DNA of 64,000 nucleotides, from assembly GCA_965224535.1 (NCBI GenBank), contig CBDCZR010000026.1, forward strand, positions 75,783 to 139,782, in the 5' to 3' direction. Positions 1-9,424 of the stretch are shown here, one piece after another. Below the pieces are notes generated by a model. That model saw only the letters and a program-made list of their open reading frames with translations. It was not told where the DNA came from and ran no database searches. Position numbers and translations under genes: made by a program. The stretch comes from JBCDHN01 sp965224535 (GTDB lineage Bacteria > Verrucomicrobiota > Verrucomicrobiia > Verrucomicrobiales > DEV007). How positions within the stretch are numbered: position 1 is the stretch's first letter; the number at the start of each line of letters is the position of its first letter.

Positions 1-2
1 GC

Positions 3-1229
3 GAGCAAATTCGCCGCGACGTCGCTGCGGTGCTCAAATTGCCGCCGCAGTGGCATTACCCCGCGGTGGTGGAGCTTCACGCCAAGGCTCCCGAACGCTC
101 CAAACGGCGCACGGCGATCCGCGTCTTTCCCATCGAACCTCAGGGCTACCGCTTTCAACTCGACGTGCTTTACGGCGAAGATTTCGATTCCGCCGATCTC
201 CGCAGCGCCCTGGTCCAGCTCTTGGTTTTGGAGCAAATGTTTCACCCGCCGGAGCGAAAAATCGTCCATGACGCCATCCCGGCCTGGATTTTGGCGGGAA
301 TCGAGGAATTGGTCGTTTACCAGCGCTCTGAGGTGCCGGCGGAGGTCTACGCCTCGCTCATTGAGTCCCACCAAATCCCGCCTGTTGAGGAGATTTTAAC
401 CGCGGAGCCGGAGACGTTCGACAATAGCGTGACCCGGCGCATTTACCGTGCATCCTCAGCCGCGCTGGTCCAGGCTTTGCTGGATCAAGGCAACGGCCCG
501 GTCAGGTTTCGCGTGTTTCTCCAGGATTTGGCGGTGGAAGACGCCACGCCCATCGAGCTGCTGGAGCGGCACTTTGAGACGATGCGCCTTAGCCCGGCGA
601 GCATGGAAAAATGGTGGGCGCTGCAAATGGCGGCCATGAGCCAGCGCTCGGCCTTCACGTTCCTCAGCATCCAAGAAAGCGAGCAGCAACTGGAGCTGGC
701 GCTGCAAGTCCGCTTCGACAACTTGCCCGAGCAGCGGCAAATCACCACCGGCGCCTTTGCCAGCCGAATCACCAACTTGCGCAACCGAAGGCGCCGTTCT
801 GACGGTGAAAACGCGTTCGCCCGGGGCACGATTCGCGATTTCGAGCAATTTGCCGGTCATCCGCGACTTGGTGAAGCGTTGAAAGTTACCGGCGAACGTT
901 TGGGGAGGATCCAAAACAGCGTCTTTCCGCTCTACGTGGGCGTCGTCGCTGAATACGGCCAGGTGCTGGCCTTGCTGCTGGAGGGCAAAACCCGCGATTT
1001 AGCCGAGCGATTGGAAAAAATCGACCGCACCCGCGCTGAAATCCGGGCGCTGATGACGCAGGTTACCGATCACATGAATTGGTACGACGCGACGCAAGTT
1101 GAAGAGGAGAGCGATGCCTTTGACGGCTATGAGCGGGCACTGAAAAACGCGGAAAAGCTGGATCGCCGCAAGCGAAACGACCCCATTTCCCGCTATCTCG
1201 ACGCTATGGAGCGCGAATTTGGCGATTGA
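3..1229 (+). CDS. Unknown protein, 5' end outside the window
   Basis: The reading frame is open from the first bases of the window, and residues before the GTG at 30 look as protein-like as those after it, so the true start is probably upstream. I do not recognise the family. The visible 400 or so residues are charged and soluble-looking, with no signal peptide or membrane segment in the visible part. A helical, coiled-coil-prone C-terminal third (about residues 280-390) is rich in Glu, Arg and Lys. The stop overlaps the extended upstream part of the next ORF, but the next gene probably starts later. No function is proposed. Confidence 0.7.
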   Translation, partial: EQIRRDVAAVLKLPPQWHYPAVVELHAKAPERSKRRTAIRVFPIEPQGYRFQLDVLYGEDFDSADLRSALVQLLVLEQMFHPPERKIVHDAIPAWILAGIEELVVYQRSEVPAEVYASLIESHQIPPVEEILTAEPETFDNSVTRRIYRASSAALVQALLDQGNGPVRFRVFLQDLAVEDATPIELLERHFETMRLSPASMEKWWALQMAAMSQRSAFTFLSIQESEQQLELALQVRFDNLPEQRQITTGAFASRITNLRNRRRRSDGENAFARGTIRDFEQFAGHPRLGEALKVTGERLGRIQNSVFPLYVGVVAEYGQVLALLLEGKTRDLAERLEKIDRTRAEIRALMTQVTDHMNWYDATQVEEESDAFDGYERALKNAEKLDRRKRNDPISRYLDAMEREFGD

Positions 1230-1308
1230 GCCGATTTTCGCGGGAAATTCGCTGGATTTCCCGATTTTGTCGCTGGCGCTGGTTCGGCCCTTTCCTAAGA
1301 TGCCGGTC

Positions 1309-2442
<1,134 letters not shown>

Positions 2443-2554
2443 AAATTTGGCGATTTTTTCGCGATTTTAGCCCTGGAGTTGCAATTTGCGGCAAAGTGCC
2501 CTAACTTCACGCAGGATTTCGGGACCAAACTCAAAATCCATCCCAAATAAAGAT

Positions 2555-2908
2555 GGGGGCGTTCTGGTTTCGACTTGTGGATTGATATGTTAGTAGCATG
2601 CCGAGGATGATTCGTTGGCCTCGTTAAAAATCGGATCGACCCTTTATAAATGCAGACCAAAATCTAGCATTGGCAGCCTAAAGCCGCTGCCCGTCTTCAC
2701 CCTGACGCCTACTAAGGGATGAGGGCGCCGACAGTGGGCTAGTCTTCGAGTCGGGTATCCGGGCTTTAGAAGGCGAAATTCAAACAGGATAATCGGGTGC
2801 GATCGGTTCGCCGGTCGGCAGTTCGCACCTTAAACCCCAGACCGGATAAGCATGTAGAAGCTGGCTTTGAAAGTCACAAGGACAGGGGTTCGACTCCCCT
2901 CGCCTCCA
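2555..2908 (+). ncRNA. ssrA: tmRNA (transfer-messenger RNA)
   Basis: Rescues stalled ribosomes and tags the incomplete protein for proteolysis. The 5' end GGGGGCGTTCTGGTTTCGAC and the 3' end GGGTTCGACTCCCCTCGCCTCCA are the hallmark termini, and 5' GGGGGCG pairs with 3' CGCCTCC (one G-U). The pre-tag segment has the GCATGCCGAGG...TTGGCCTCG hairpin seen in many tmRNAs. The resume codon is GCA at 2652 and the tag stop is TAA at 2679. The CCA tail is not encoded (CTT follows the discriminator A). It is a single-piece molecule of about 354 nt. The accessory DNA just downstream fits the common use of ssrA as an integration site. Confidence 0.96.
2652..2681 (+). other. tmRNA tag reading frame, encoded tag ADQNLALAA
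   Basis: GCA GAC CAA AAT CTA GCA TTG GCA GCC TAA reads ADQNLALAA then stop; the charged alanine adds one more A in front. The LALAA end matches the ClpXP/FtsH-recognised end of known tags. An ftsH gene lies at 28280 in the same window. Confidence 0.93.
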
Positions 2909-3133
2909 CTTCCCTGAAAAATCAGCGAGTTACAAAGTTAGAAGGTGCCTAATTACAACAAGAGTAACAACGGGGGCAGCGATGTTCCCAAGGCGGTTTA
3001 GCGTTCATTGATGTCTGGCGAGATTTCGCCCAACGAACAAGTACCTTTCGGAAGCCTCGATAAAACAGACCTGGGAAATGCTGGTTCATCGATTTGACAC
3101 GCACAAAAAAGAATTTGAAGAGGCCGCCCTACT

Positions 3134-4432
3134 TTGCTTTGCCGGCTGCATCTCCTTGGAGCGTGCCGGTGTCGATATGAGTCAACCATCCTGGCGAAAA
3201 TTCCTGAATCCTTTGCTGGGGGACAGGAAGGACACGAGGCAATTGAGGACGATCGGATGGCATTCGGGCTATTGGGCCAACTTTTGCATACGGAACGTGG
3301 AGAGGGAAGATTCCTGCCCCAACATTCCCCTCATTGGCTGGCTTTTCGGAGATTATTTTTGCGGATTGTTGACCAACCGATTCCTTCGGCAATTCGTGAA
3401 AGAGGAATCTGGGACAAGCTTGTTGAGCAGTTGCCCGGGCAGGTAGACTATTTCAAGAAACTCGGGACGGTCCCTGACAATCTTGTTCTACCCCGTGACC
3501 ACCCCTGGGAAGAAAAGTTCCTCCCGCATCTGAGCACCATCAAAGAAATCACCGAAAAGCGTTTGCGGGACTACTCGGGCTTCAGCCTTCAGGCGGTGAA
3601 GGAGCATTTCGTGGAACACGGAAGCGTAAGCCTTGAGAAGGAGTGCGGAGCCCTGTATCATGTTGTTCAAGCAATTGAATGGGCCGACGTCAGAGATTTC
3701 ATCCTTCATTCAGAATCGCCTCAAAATACCCAGGAGTTGCTAAGGAAGATCGTTGAGGAAGAAGGAATTGAAATGGAGATTGAAGCTGAGTATGAGCAAG
3801 CCGAGAAATCCGTTCGCGGCGTGCTTTTCGATTTGGCAGCGGAATCCGTCCTGGGGCCTGGGAACCACATCAACGTCGGTGCCAGGGAGGCGGAGAAGTT
3901 GTTTTGCGACAATCTTCTCCTCCAAGACCCTTTTTCCCTACTGACAAATGAGCAATTGCTCTTCCATCTGGCCGACCAAATTGGTTGCGGTGACAGTGCG
4001 TTTCTGAATTCTCTGGCAGCCAGAATGGAAACGATCGAGGATTTCGCACACAAATATCGAACCCGGGTGAAGGTATCGCCGGTTAAGAGAGTGATGGCAT
4101 ACCATTGGTTGCACCCTGATTTGCCATTGTGGCTGATGCAAGCGCCGGCTATTCTCTCAGTGTTCAAAACGATTTCCTTCGTTGAAATGAACCTATCGGA
4201 CGAAATCGTTCGAGAGGCTTATAGAAATCGGCCGGAAAGAGGAACTTCACTTTATCGAGGCAGCAAAAAACTTATCAAAACGGTGACTGCTACTCAGGCA
4301 AAAAAAATCAAGGGAATGGGATTTCAGGGCTATGTAGAGAGCGCAAAATCGTTTTCCGACTTGGAAGCCCACGTATCGCATTGGGTGGCGTCCCGTATGG
4401 CCGAGATCAAACCTGGGAGAAACGAATTGTAG
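3134..4432 (+). CDS. Unknown protein next to tmRNA
   Basis: An open frame of up to 432 residues with convincing amino-acid composition from about residue 42 on; I do not recognise the family. It is soluble-looking, with an acidic helical stretch near residues 205-225 and no signal peptide. The first 40 residues look out of frame. A second frame (3078-3446) reads plausibly over roughly 3078-3240, so either the start is the ATG at 3257 or the 5' end carries a frameshift. Base composition is lower in GC than the core genes, and the gene sits in the accessory segment behind ssrA. No integrase is present. Confidence 0.5.
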   Translation: MLCRLHLLGACRCRYESTILAKIPESFAGGQEGHEAIEDDRMAFGLLGQLLHTERGEGRFLPQHSPHWLAFRRLFLRIVDQPIPSAIRERGIWDKLVEQLPGQVDYFKKLGTVPDNLVLPRDHPWEEKFLPHLSTIKEITEKRLRDYSGFSLQAVKEHFVEHGSVSLEKECGALYHVVQAIEWADVRDFILHSESPQNTQELLRKIVEEEGIEMEIEAEYEQAEKSVRGVLFDLAAESVLGPGNHINVGAREAEKLFCDNLLLQDPFSLLTNEQLLFHLADQIGCGDSAFLNSLAARMETIEDFAHKYRTRVKVSPVKRVMAYHWLHPDLPLWLMQAPAILSVFKTISFVEMNLSDEIVREAYRNRPERGTSLYRGSKKLIKTVTATQAKKIKGMGFQGYVESAKSFSDLEAHVSHWVASRMAEIKPGRNEL

Positions 4433-4593
4433 TTTCCCCATTTTTGTTCGCAGTCGCCCTCCTCTATTGATTGCGAATGGAAAAGGACATCTTTGAACCT
4501 AGTGGATGCCATAGACCGTATACGGCGTCTTCAATTGACCTTCCGACAACGAACCATTGTGAGGAAACAGGGACGCCTGAATTCATTCGATTA

Positions 4594-5816
4594 GGGTGCA
4601 AATCCCCATTTTCCCCCGATAAAACGGGAATTTTTTGGTTCAATCGAGCAAATATTTCGGTTTTGTTAGGATTTTTCCATCAAAGCTGGGATAACGAGGT
4701 AGGATTGATGCTTGCTACCAACAAACTCAACCCCACCTACGTTACCACAGCAATCGGATCATAAGCCGGCAAAATTCACCCCTCAAGATGAATATGACGT
4801 TGATGAAGTTGAAGCCAAACTTCAGTCCCAATTCGAGGAGATACTGACATTGTGCAGAAGCGCCCACTCGCCCTCGTTCGCTGAATTCGAGGCCACCTTG
4901 TTTTCCAGGCTAATGTCTTTGGGATGCCTCTTTGTGGCTTTGTTCCTGCGCATTCAGCACCAATCGTTCGATCCTGACAGTTATCTCAAGCGCACCGGCG
5001 GCCGCCTCAAGACAGCCGCTCGGCGAATCCTGCGCACGGGGTTTGGCAAGGTGGCCTATTGGAGAAGTTACATCGAACCCAAGAATAAGAAAAAGGGCCA
5101 GGGATTCTCGCGCAAACCCAAAGGCGCCGGGCGCAGCAAGTGTGGTTGCCAACGCCATCGCGGCAAAGCCTGCCGAAACAAAAAAGGCAAACGCAAGCGC
5201 CGTAAGAAAGGGGATAAGAGCAAGAACGGACGTAGTATAACCCTGGTTGCAATCTACACCTTGAAGCGAGGAAAAGACGGCTTGCTCCATGGCCCGATAA
5301 ACAAGAGAATCTGGGGAAGTTATGCTCCGCGCTCAGTGATGATGGATTGGGCCGAAGCTGAGGTCAAACGTCGCGGATTCGATCCAACCGGGACCAACGT
5401 GCATATTGTAAGCGATGGAGAAAACTCTTTTATTGCCTCAACAGGGCCAGGAACCAAGGCTAAGCGAGAGAAACTAAGAAAAACCATCGCCTATTTGGAC
5501 AAGCGCCAACACCTACTGGCCTACGGCCGACTGATCGAACAGGATTTGGTCATCGCCAGCGGCGTGATCGAGGGTGCGGTGCGTTATGTGATCGGCGAAA
5601 GAATGGATTGTTCGGGGATGCGCTGGATTGAAGGACGTGCTGAGATGCTCTTACATCTGAGATGCATCGAACTCAACGGAGAATGGGAGAGGTTCTTTCG
5701 ATGGGCTCGCGACAAGATTGCCAAAACTCAGCATGACGAACTAAGAGCTGTTCAGATTCGAACAAACCTCCCTGCGCAACTCCCAGAAAAATGATGGAAT
5801 GAGAGGATTTGCACCC
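4594..5816 (+). mobile_element. Deleted ISKra4-type insertion sequence
   Basis: Bounded by short inverted ends: GGGTGCAAATCC at 4594 and GGATTTGCACCC ending at 5816. It holds one transposase ORF of ISKra4 type that lacks its middle. I see no clear target-site duplication (left flank CGATTA, right flank ATTTCTG). The right end joins directly to the 3' remnant of an ATPase gene, so the element appears to have landed in, or deleted into, that gene. It is non-autonomous as it stands. Confidence 0.7.
4712..5794 (+). pseudogene. ISKra4-family transposase with internal deletion
   Basis: The C-terminal block (SGVIEGAVRYVIGERMD..GMRW..GRAEMLLHLRCIELNGEWERF) matches the conserved end of ISKra4-family transposases. 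An N-terminal helical domain (about residues 60-115) and a Lys/Arg-rich insert (120-170) precede a strand reading TLVAIYTLKRG. The first catalytic aspartate motif expected before this point is absent. The segment between IVSDGENSF (about residue 235) and the C-terminal block is far too short for the DDE core. I read it as an internally deleted, inactive transposase that stayed in frame. The 360-residue length is well below the usual 450 or more. Confidence 0.75.
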
Positions 5817-5960
5817 ATTTCTGACTACCGCGATGTGCGCATCGACACAGGTATTCGAAAAGCATATCTGCACGGCGTCTACACCGGTGTCCCTCATCTG
5901 AGGCACATCAGATTTCAAGACGAACACCAACCAGAATTGGCATTCGATGGCGAGAGGTAG
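5802..5960 (+). pseudogene. 3' remnant of RloA-like AAA ATPase
   Basis: A frame without a start runs from the IS end to a TAG at 5958-5960 and reads ..SDYRDVRIDTGIRKAYLHG.. then VYTGVPHL, ending AFDGER. The AYL.G.Y..VP.L pattern is typical of the extreme C-terminus of RloA-type AAA-family ATPases (AAA_15/AAA_21). Its last codons overlap the start of the RloB-like gene at 5947, the expected translational coupling for this pair. Everything upstream has been removed or replaced by the ISKra4-type element. The family call rests on a short segment plus context. Confidence 0.55.
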
Positions 5961-6541
5961 ACGAGCCCGTCGTTCGGGGCACAAGCAAACCAAGCCACTC
6001 TATGTGATTGCTGCCGAGGGGCGGAACACGGAGCGAATCTATTTTGAATCGTTCAAACCGGGGCGCGGATGGAGGCTTTAGAATCCATTGGGTAGCCAAT
6101 CCAAAAGACAAGAGCAACCCGGTGGATGTGGTAAAGCGCTTGATCCAAACGCACAAAGATCTCCGAGGAGTGAGCACCAAGGTTGAATACTGGGCAGTGA
6201 TCGATCGAGACTCGTGGGAAGAAGACGACCTATCACCGCCGTGGAGAATGATTCGAGACCGGACCAACTTTTACCTCGCAATGAGCAATCCCTGTTTCGA
6301 ACTCAGGCTCTATTTGCATCTGCGGGACAACCGCCCATTCTCTGATCGTCATAACTGTCAAAAAGCGCTTGAAGAGGCCTGCCCGGGGTATGAAAAGTCG
6401 AAGTTTGATCCGGATTTCTTCAAAACAAGCGGATTGGATGAGGCCATTCAACGCGCCAAAGATCTCGATGTACGATCTGACGAAGCATGGCCGACTCAGC
6501 AAGGAACAAGGGTTTATCGTTTGGTAGAAAAATTGGTCTAA
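5947..6541 (+). pseudogene. RloB-like protein, frameshifted
   Basis: The frame starting at ATG 5947 reads MARGRRARRSGHKQTKPLYV followed by IAAEGRNTERIYFESFKP, carrying the EG..TE..YF signature of the RloB-like family (Toprim-like fold, found in abortive-infection and restriction-linked islands). It then stops at TAG 6079. The next frame continues the family-like sequence (GFRIHWVANP...DRDSWEEDD...SNPCFELRLYLH...) to 6541. A one-base frameshift near 6060-6068 joins the two parts. With the RloA partner destroyed upstream, this is a dead defence-type pair unless the frameshift is a sequencing error. Confidence 0.7.
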
Positions 6542-6637
6542 CTTGGCATTGCCGTTGAACGTCAAGAATTCGTCGGACTATGATTCGCTCAAGTTCGAAG
6601 GCGTGTTAAAGATAGAACGTTCCCTCAATCGGCCCCC

Positions 6638-7599
6638 ATGAATACAACCATCCAGCGATTTAGCCATGGCATCATCCTTTCCTCGTTGATTTGGGCTTCG
6701 GTCGGCGAAGCTCAGTCTGATCCCAATGCAGCCCGTCCCGAAAGGTTCAATCCCAAGGACCTGGACAATCTGGAGATGTTTCTCGAGTCCGTATCCGGCT
6801 TGGCGATCGCATCGAATCCGTCCCAGGAAGCCTACAAAGCCACTGCCGAGAATACGCCGCTGGAAATGCTGTGGTCCGACCAGGAGCGGTTTCCCGATGG
6901 CACGGTCCGGTGGTGGTGGGATCAATCGCCTTATCAAAACGACAAAAAACTGCGTCCCAATCGAGTTTTCAAACGGGCCGCGATCTTGGACAGGATGATC
7001 ATGACCGGCCTGGCTACATTTCGGACGGATGCAACGGCAAACCTTGTGTGCGGGGCGGATTGATTGGCGATCCAAAGGGGGAAAAGCACAACCAACAGCC
7101 GTGCTACTTCGAGCTCCAACTGGAAAGCCGCGACTTCAAGATCGACGGCTCCTTCGGCATCTTTCTTCTGACTCGCCCCGTCCCGCAAGAGCGCGATAGC
7201 GCCATCTTCGGGCAATTCCATCGATCAGTGCTGATTCAAAGTGCGGAAGAGAACTGCCTGAAGTGGAAGAATCTGGAGAAACCCGTGCAAATCTCCCACC
7301 CGGACAGTTTGAAGCCCAATGAGTGGCAGTTGCTGGAACTTCATCGGGACGAACAAGGCTCTTTGCGATGCTTCATCGACGGGGAGGACGTCACTCCGGG
7401 TCCTTTGAGCGACGAACTTCCGTTCACGTTTGGATTTCTCTTCAATCACAACAAGGGTCAGGGATTCGCCGGTCAGGATCCCTACGCCGGGGACATTGCC
7501 GCATTCATCGTTTACCGAGACGCGTTAGCGGACGATGAAAAACTCAAGGTGCGGAATTATCTCCGTTCCGTCTACGGTCTGGAATTGAGGACATCCTGA
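6638..7599 (+). pseudogene. Secreted LamG/concanavalin A-like protein, frameshifted
   Basis: The first frame (6638-7063) begins with a signal peptide (TTIQRFSHGIILSSLIWASVGEA) and a mature N-terminus. The second frame (usable from about 6990 to 7599) continues as a concanavalin A-like beta-sandwich: GKPCVRGGLIGDP, KIDGSFGIFLL, PNEWQLLELHRDE, RCFIDGEDV, GDIAAFIVYRDALADDEK, ending in YLRSVYGL. That ending is typical of LamG-like domains in planctomycete and verrucomicrobial exported proteins. A one-base shift near 6985-7000 separates the halves. I would treat it as one gene with either a real frameshift or a base-call error. Confidence 0.65.
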
Positions 7600-7689
7600 G
7601 CAGGATCTCTTCAAAGCCAAGGGCGATTGTTTGATTGTTTGGGCGGTGGAGCGCTACGCCAGATTGCGGAACAGCGGAGCAAGGCCTTC

Positions 7690-9219
7690 CTAATGAAAAC
7701 AACTCTCCGGCATCGCTTTCAGGTCGCTGCCGATTGCGGGCTTGAAGTTCATCCGGGCAAGAACTTCGCGTTCCAGGTCGATTCCCGGCGCAAGCTCGAT
7801 CAACTCCAATCCGCCGGGCGTGAGCCGAAAAACGGCGCGCTCGGTCGCGTAAAACACGTTGCGGCCTTGTTCCAGGGCGCGTTGGGCGCTGAAGGAAACT
7901 TGGGCCACGTTTTCCACAAACTTGGAAACCCCGCCCTCGCTGACGATCCGCAGGTTGCCGCCTTCCACGGCCACTTCCAGCCCGCCGGAGGTCATTGTGC
8001 CGCAAAAAACCAGCCGCTTGGCGTTCTGCGAAATGTTCACGAACCCGCCAACGCCGGCTAGCCGGGAACCAAAGCGCGAAACGTTTACGTTGCCGGCTGC
8101 ATCGATCTCCGCAGCGCCTAACGCGGCGAAATCCAGCCCGCCGCCGTCGTAAAAATCGAACTGCGCCGGTTGATCGACGATGGCTTGGGGATGAAGCGCC
8201 GCGCCGAAACTCAGCCCGCCCGCGGGAATCCCGCCAATCGGCCCGCTTTCGACGGTGAGCGTGACTTGGCCTAACAAACCGCGCTCAGCCGCGATGCAAG
8301 CGACGCCTTCGGGCATGCCGATGCCGAGATTGGCGACGTTTCCCGGTTTCAGCTCGTCGCAGGCTCGGGCGGCGATGATGCGCCGGGCCGACATCGGCAT
8401 CGCTTCCAGATTCGGCGCCTCATCAGCCGAGGCGGAGCAAAAACCGGGATTCATCGGCTCGCCGAAGGTTTGGTCGTGCTCGCCGTCACCGGCCACAACG
8501 ATGCGATCGACGAGAATCCCGGGAACGCGGACGCGATGCGGCGGGATGGGCCGTTTGGCGATGCGTTTGACCTGCGCGAGCACCTTGCCGCCGCAATTTC
8601 GCACCGCTTGGGCGATGGGCAGCACTTCGCCGATCACCGCTTCCTCCTCCATCGCCAAATTTCCGTTCGCGTCGGCTTCCGTGCCGCGAATCAGGCCGAT
8701 ATCGACGGGAAAGGCGTGGAAAAAGAGCCAGGGCCGGCCGCGCAACTCCACACGCTCGATCAAACCTTCCGGCGTGGAGTCATTGAGCCGCCCGCCGCCA
8801 AACTCCGGATCAATGAACGTGCCCAGACCCACGTGAGTGATGCAGCCGGGGCGTCCCGCGGCGATGTCGCGCAGCAACTGGCAAACCACGCCTTGAGGAA
8901 AATTGTAGGCCTCAATCTTGTCCTCGATCGCCAATCGTCCAAGCCCCGGCGCCAGTCCCCAGTGCCCGCCAATGACGCGCCGAACCAGGTTTTCGTGCGC
9001 CAGGTGATTGAGCCCGCGGCTTTTGCCATCGCCCTGACCCGCGCCATAAACCAGCGTGAGGCCGGAGGGGCGGCCAGTGGCGAGAAACCGGCGCTCGATG
9101 GCCGTGGTGAGCGCTTCCGGATGTGCCGCGCCGACAAATCCGCCGCAAACCAGCGTGGCGCCGTCGGCGATTTCACCGGCGGCTTCCTCGGCCGAGCAGC
9201 GTTTGGCGTTGGCGGGCAT
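7690..9219 (-). CDS. Acyl-CoA:acetate/3-ketoacid CoA-transferase (family I, fused alpha-beta)
   Basis: The 509-residue length and layout match the fused alpha-beta CoA-transferases (propionate CoA-transferase/YdiF type), which move CoA between carboxylic acids through a glutamyl-CoA intermediate. The N-terminal half has GATLVCGGFVGAAHPE and a Gly-rich CoA-binding stretch. The C-terminal half has GNVANLGIGMPEGVA and TVESGPIGGIPAGG; Glu324 in VESG is the expected catalytic residue. No signal peptide, so cytoplasmic. It is convergent with the frameshifted gene before it. The exact acyl substrate cannot be read from sequence. Confidence 0.9.
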   Translation of the reverse strand: MPANAKRCSAEEAAGEIADGATLVCGGFVGAAHPEALTTAIERRFLATGRPSGLTLVYGAGQGDGKSRGLNHLAHENLVRRVIGGHWGLAPGLGRLAIEDKIEAYNFPQGVVCQLLRDIAAGRPGCITHVGLGTFIDPEFGGGRLNDSTPEGLIERVELRGRPWLFFHAFPVDIGLIRGTEADANGNLAMEEEAVIGEVLPIAQAVRNCGGKVLAQVKRIAKRPIPPHRVRVPGILVDRIVVAGDGEHDQTFGEPMNPGFCSASADEAPNLEAMPMSARRIIAARACDELKPGNVANLGIGMPEGVACIAAERGLLGQVTLTVESGPIGGIPAGGLSFGAALHPQAIVDQPAQFDFYDGGGLDFAALGAAEIDAAGNVNVSRFGSRLAGVGGFVNISQNAKRLVFCGTMTSGGLEVAVEGGNLRIVSEGGVSKFVENVAQVSFSAQRALEQGRNVFYATERAVFRLTPGGLELIELAPGIDLEREVLARMNFKPAIGSDLKAMPESCFH

Positions 9220-9315
9220 GTTACAGGCTCATCTTGGCGGCGCTGGCCCGGAGATCAAGACCTTGTCGCCGGCTACGTTTGAAAAGCGCGCGCCTAACCT
9301 GCGTACAAAAAAAAT

Positions 9316-9378
9316 GGAACCTTCGGCTGGCAATATAGGAGGCAGGTTGGGCAGGAGGTGCCGAACACCGAAGGTTCC
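9316..9378. repeat. Perfect 11-bp inverted repeat upstream of the double-sulfatase gene
   Basis: GGAACCTTCGG at 9316-9326 pairs exactly with CCGAAGGTTCC at 9368-9378 across a 41-base loop. The loop contains AGGAGG-like motifs. It lies between the divergent CoA-transferase and sulfatase genes, about 45 bases before ATG 9425. There is no T-run, so a simple terminator is unlikely. A leader structure or protein-binding dyad is possible, but no known riboswitch is recognised. Confidence 0.5.
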
Positions 9379-9424
9379 CGCTTCAAATTCATGAAGCTCA
9401 CCGCCATTCAAACCAGGGGCTGCC

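Noticed and set aside
4471..4764. 97-codon ORF across the left IS end
   Set aside because: It crosses the IS boundary, has no family pattern and no convincing start signal.
2909..6640. Full integrative element at the tmRNA
   Set aside because: No integrase and no repeated copy of the tmRNA 3' end in the window; only an eroded accessory segment can be claimed.
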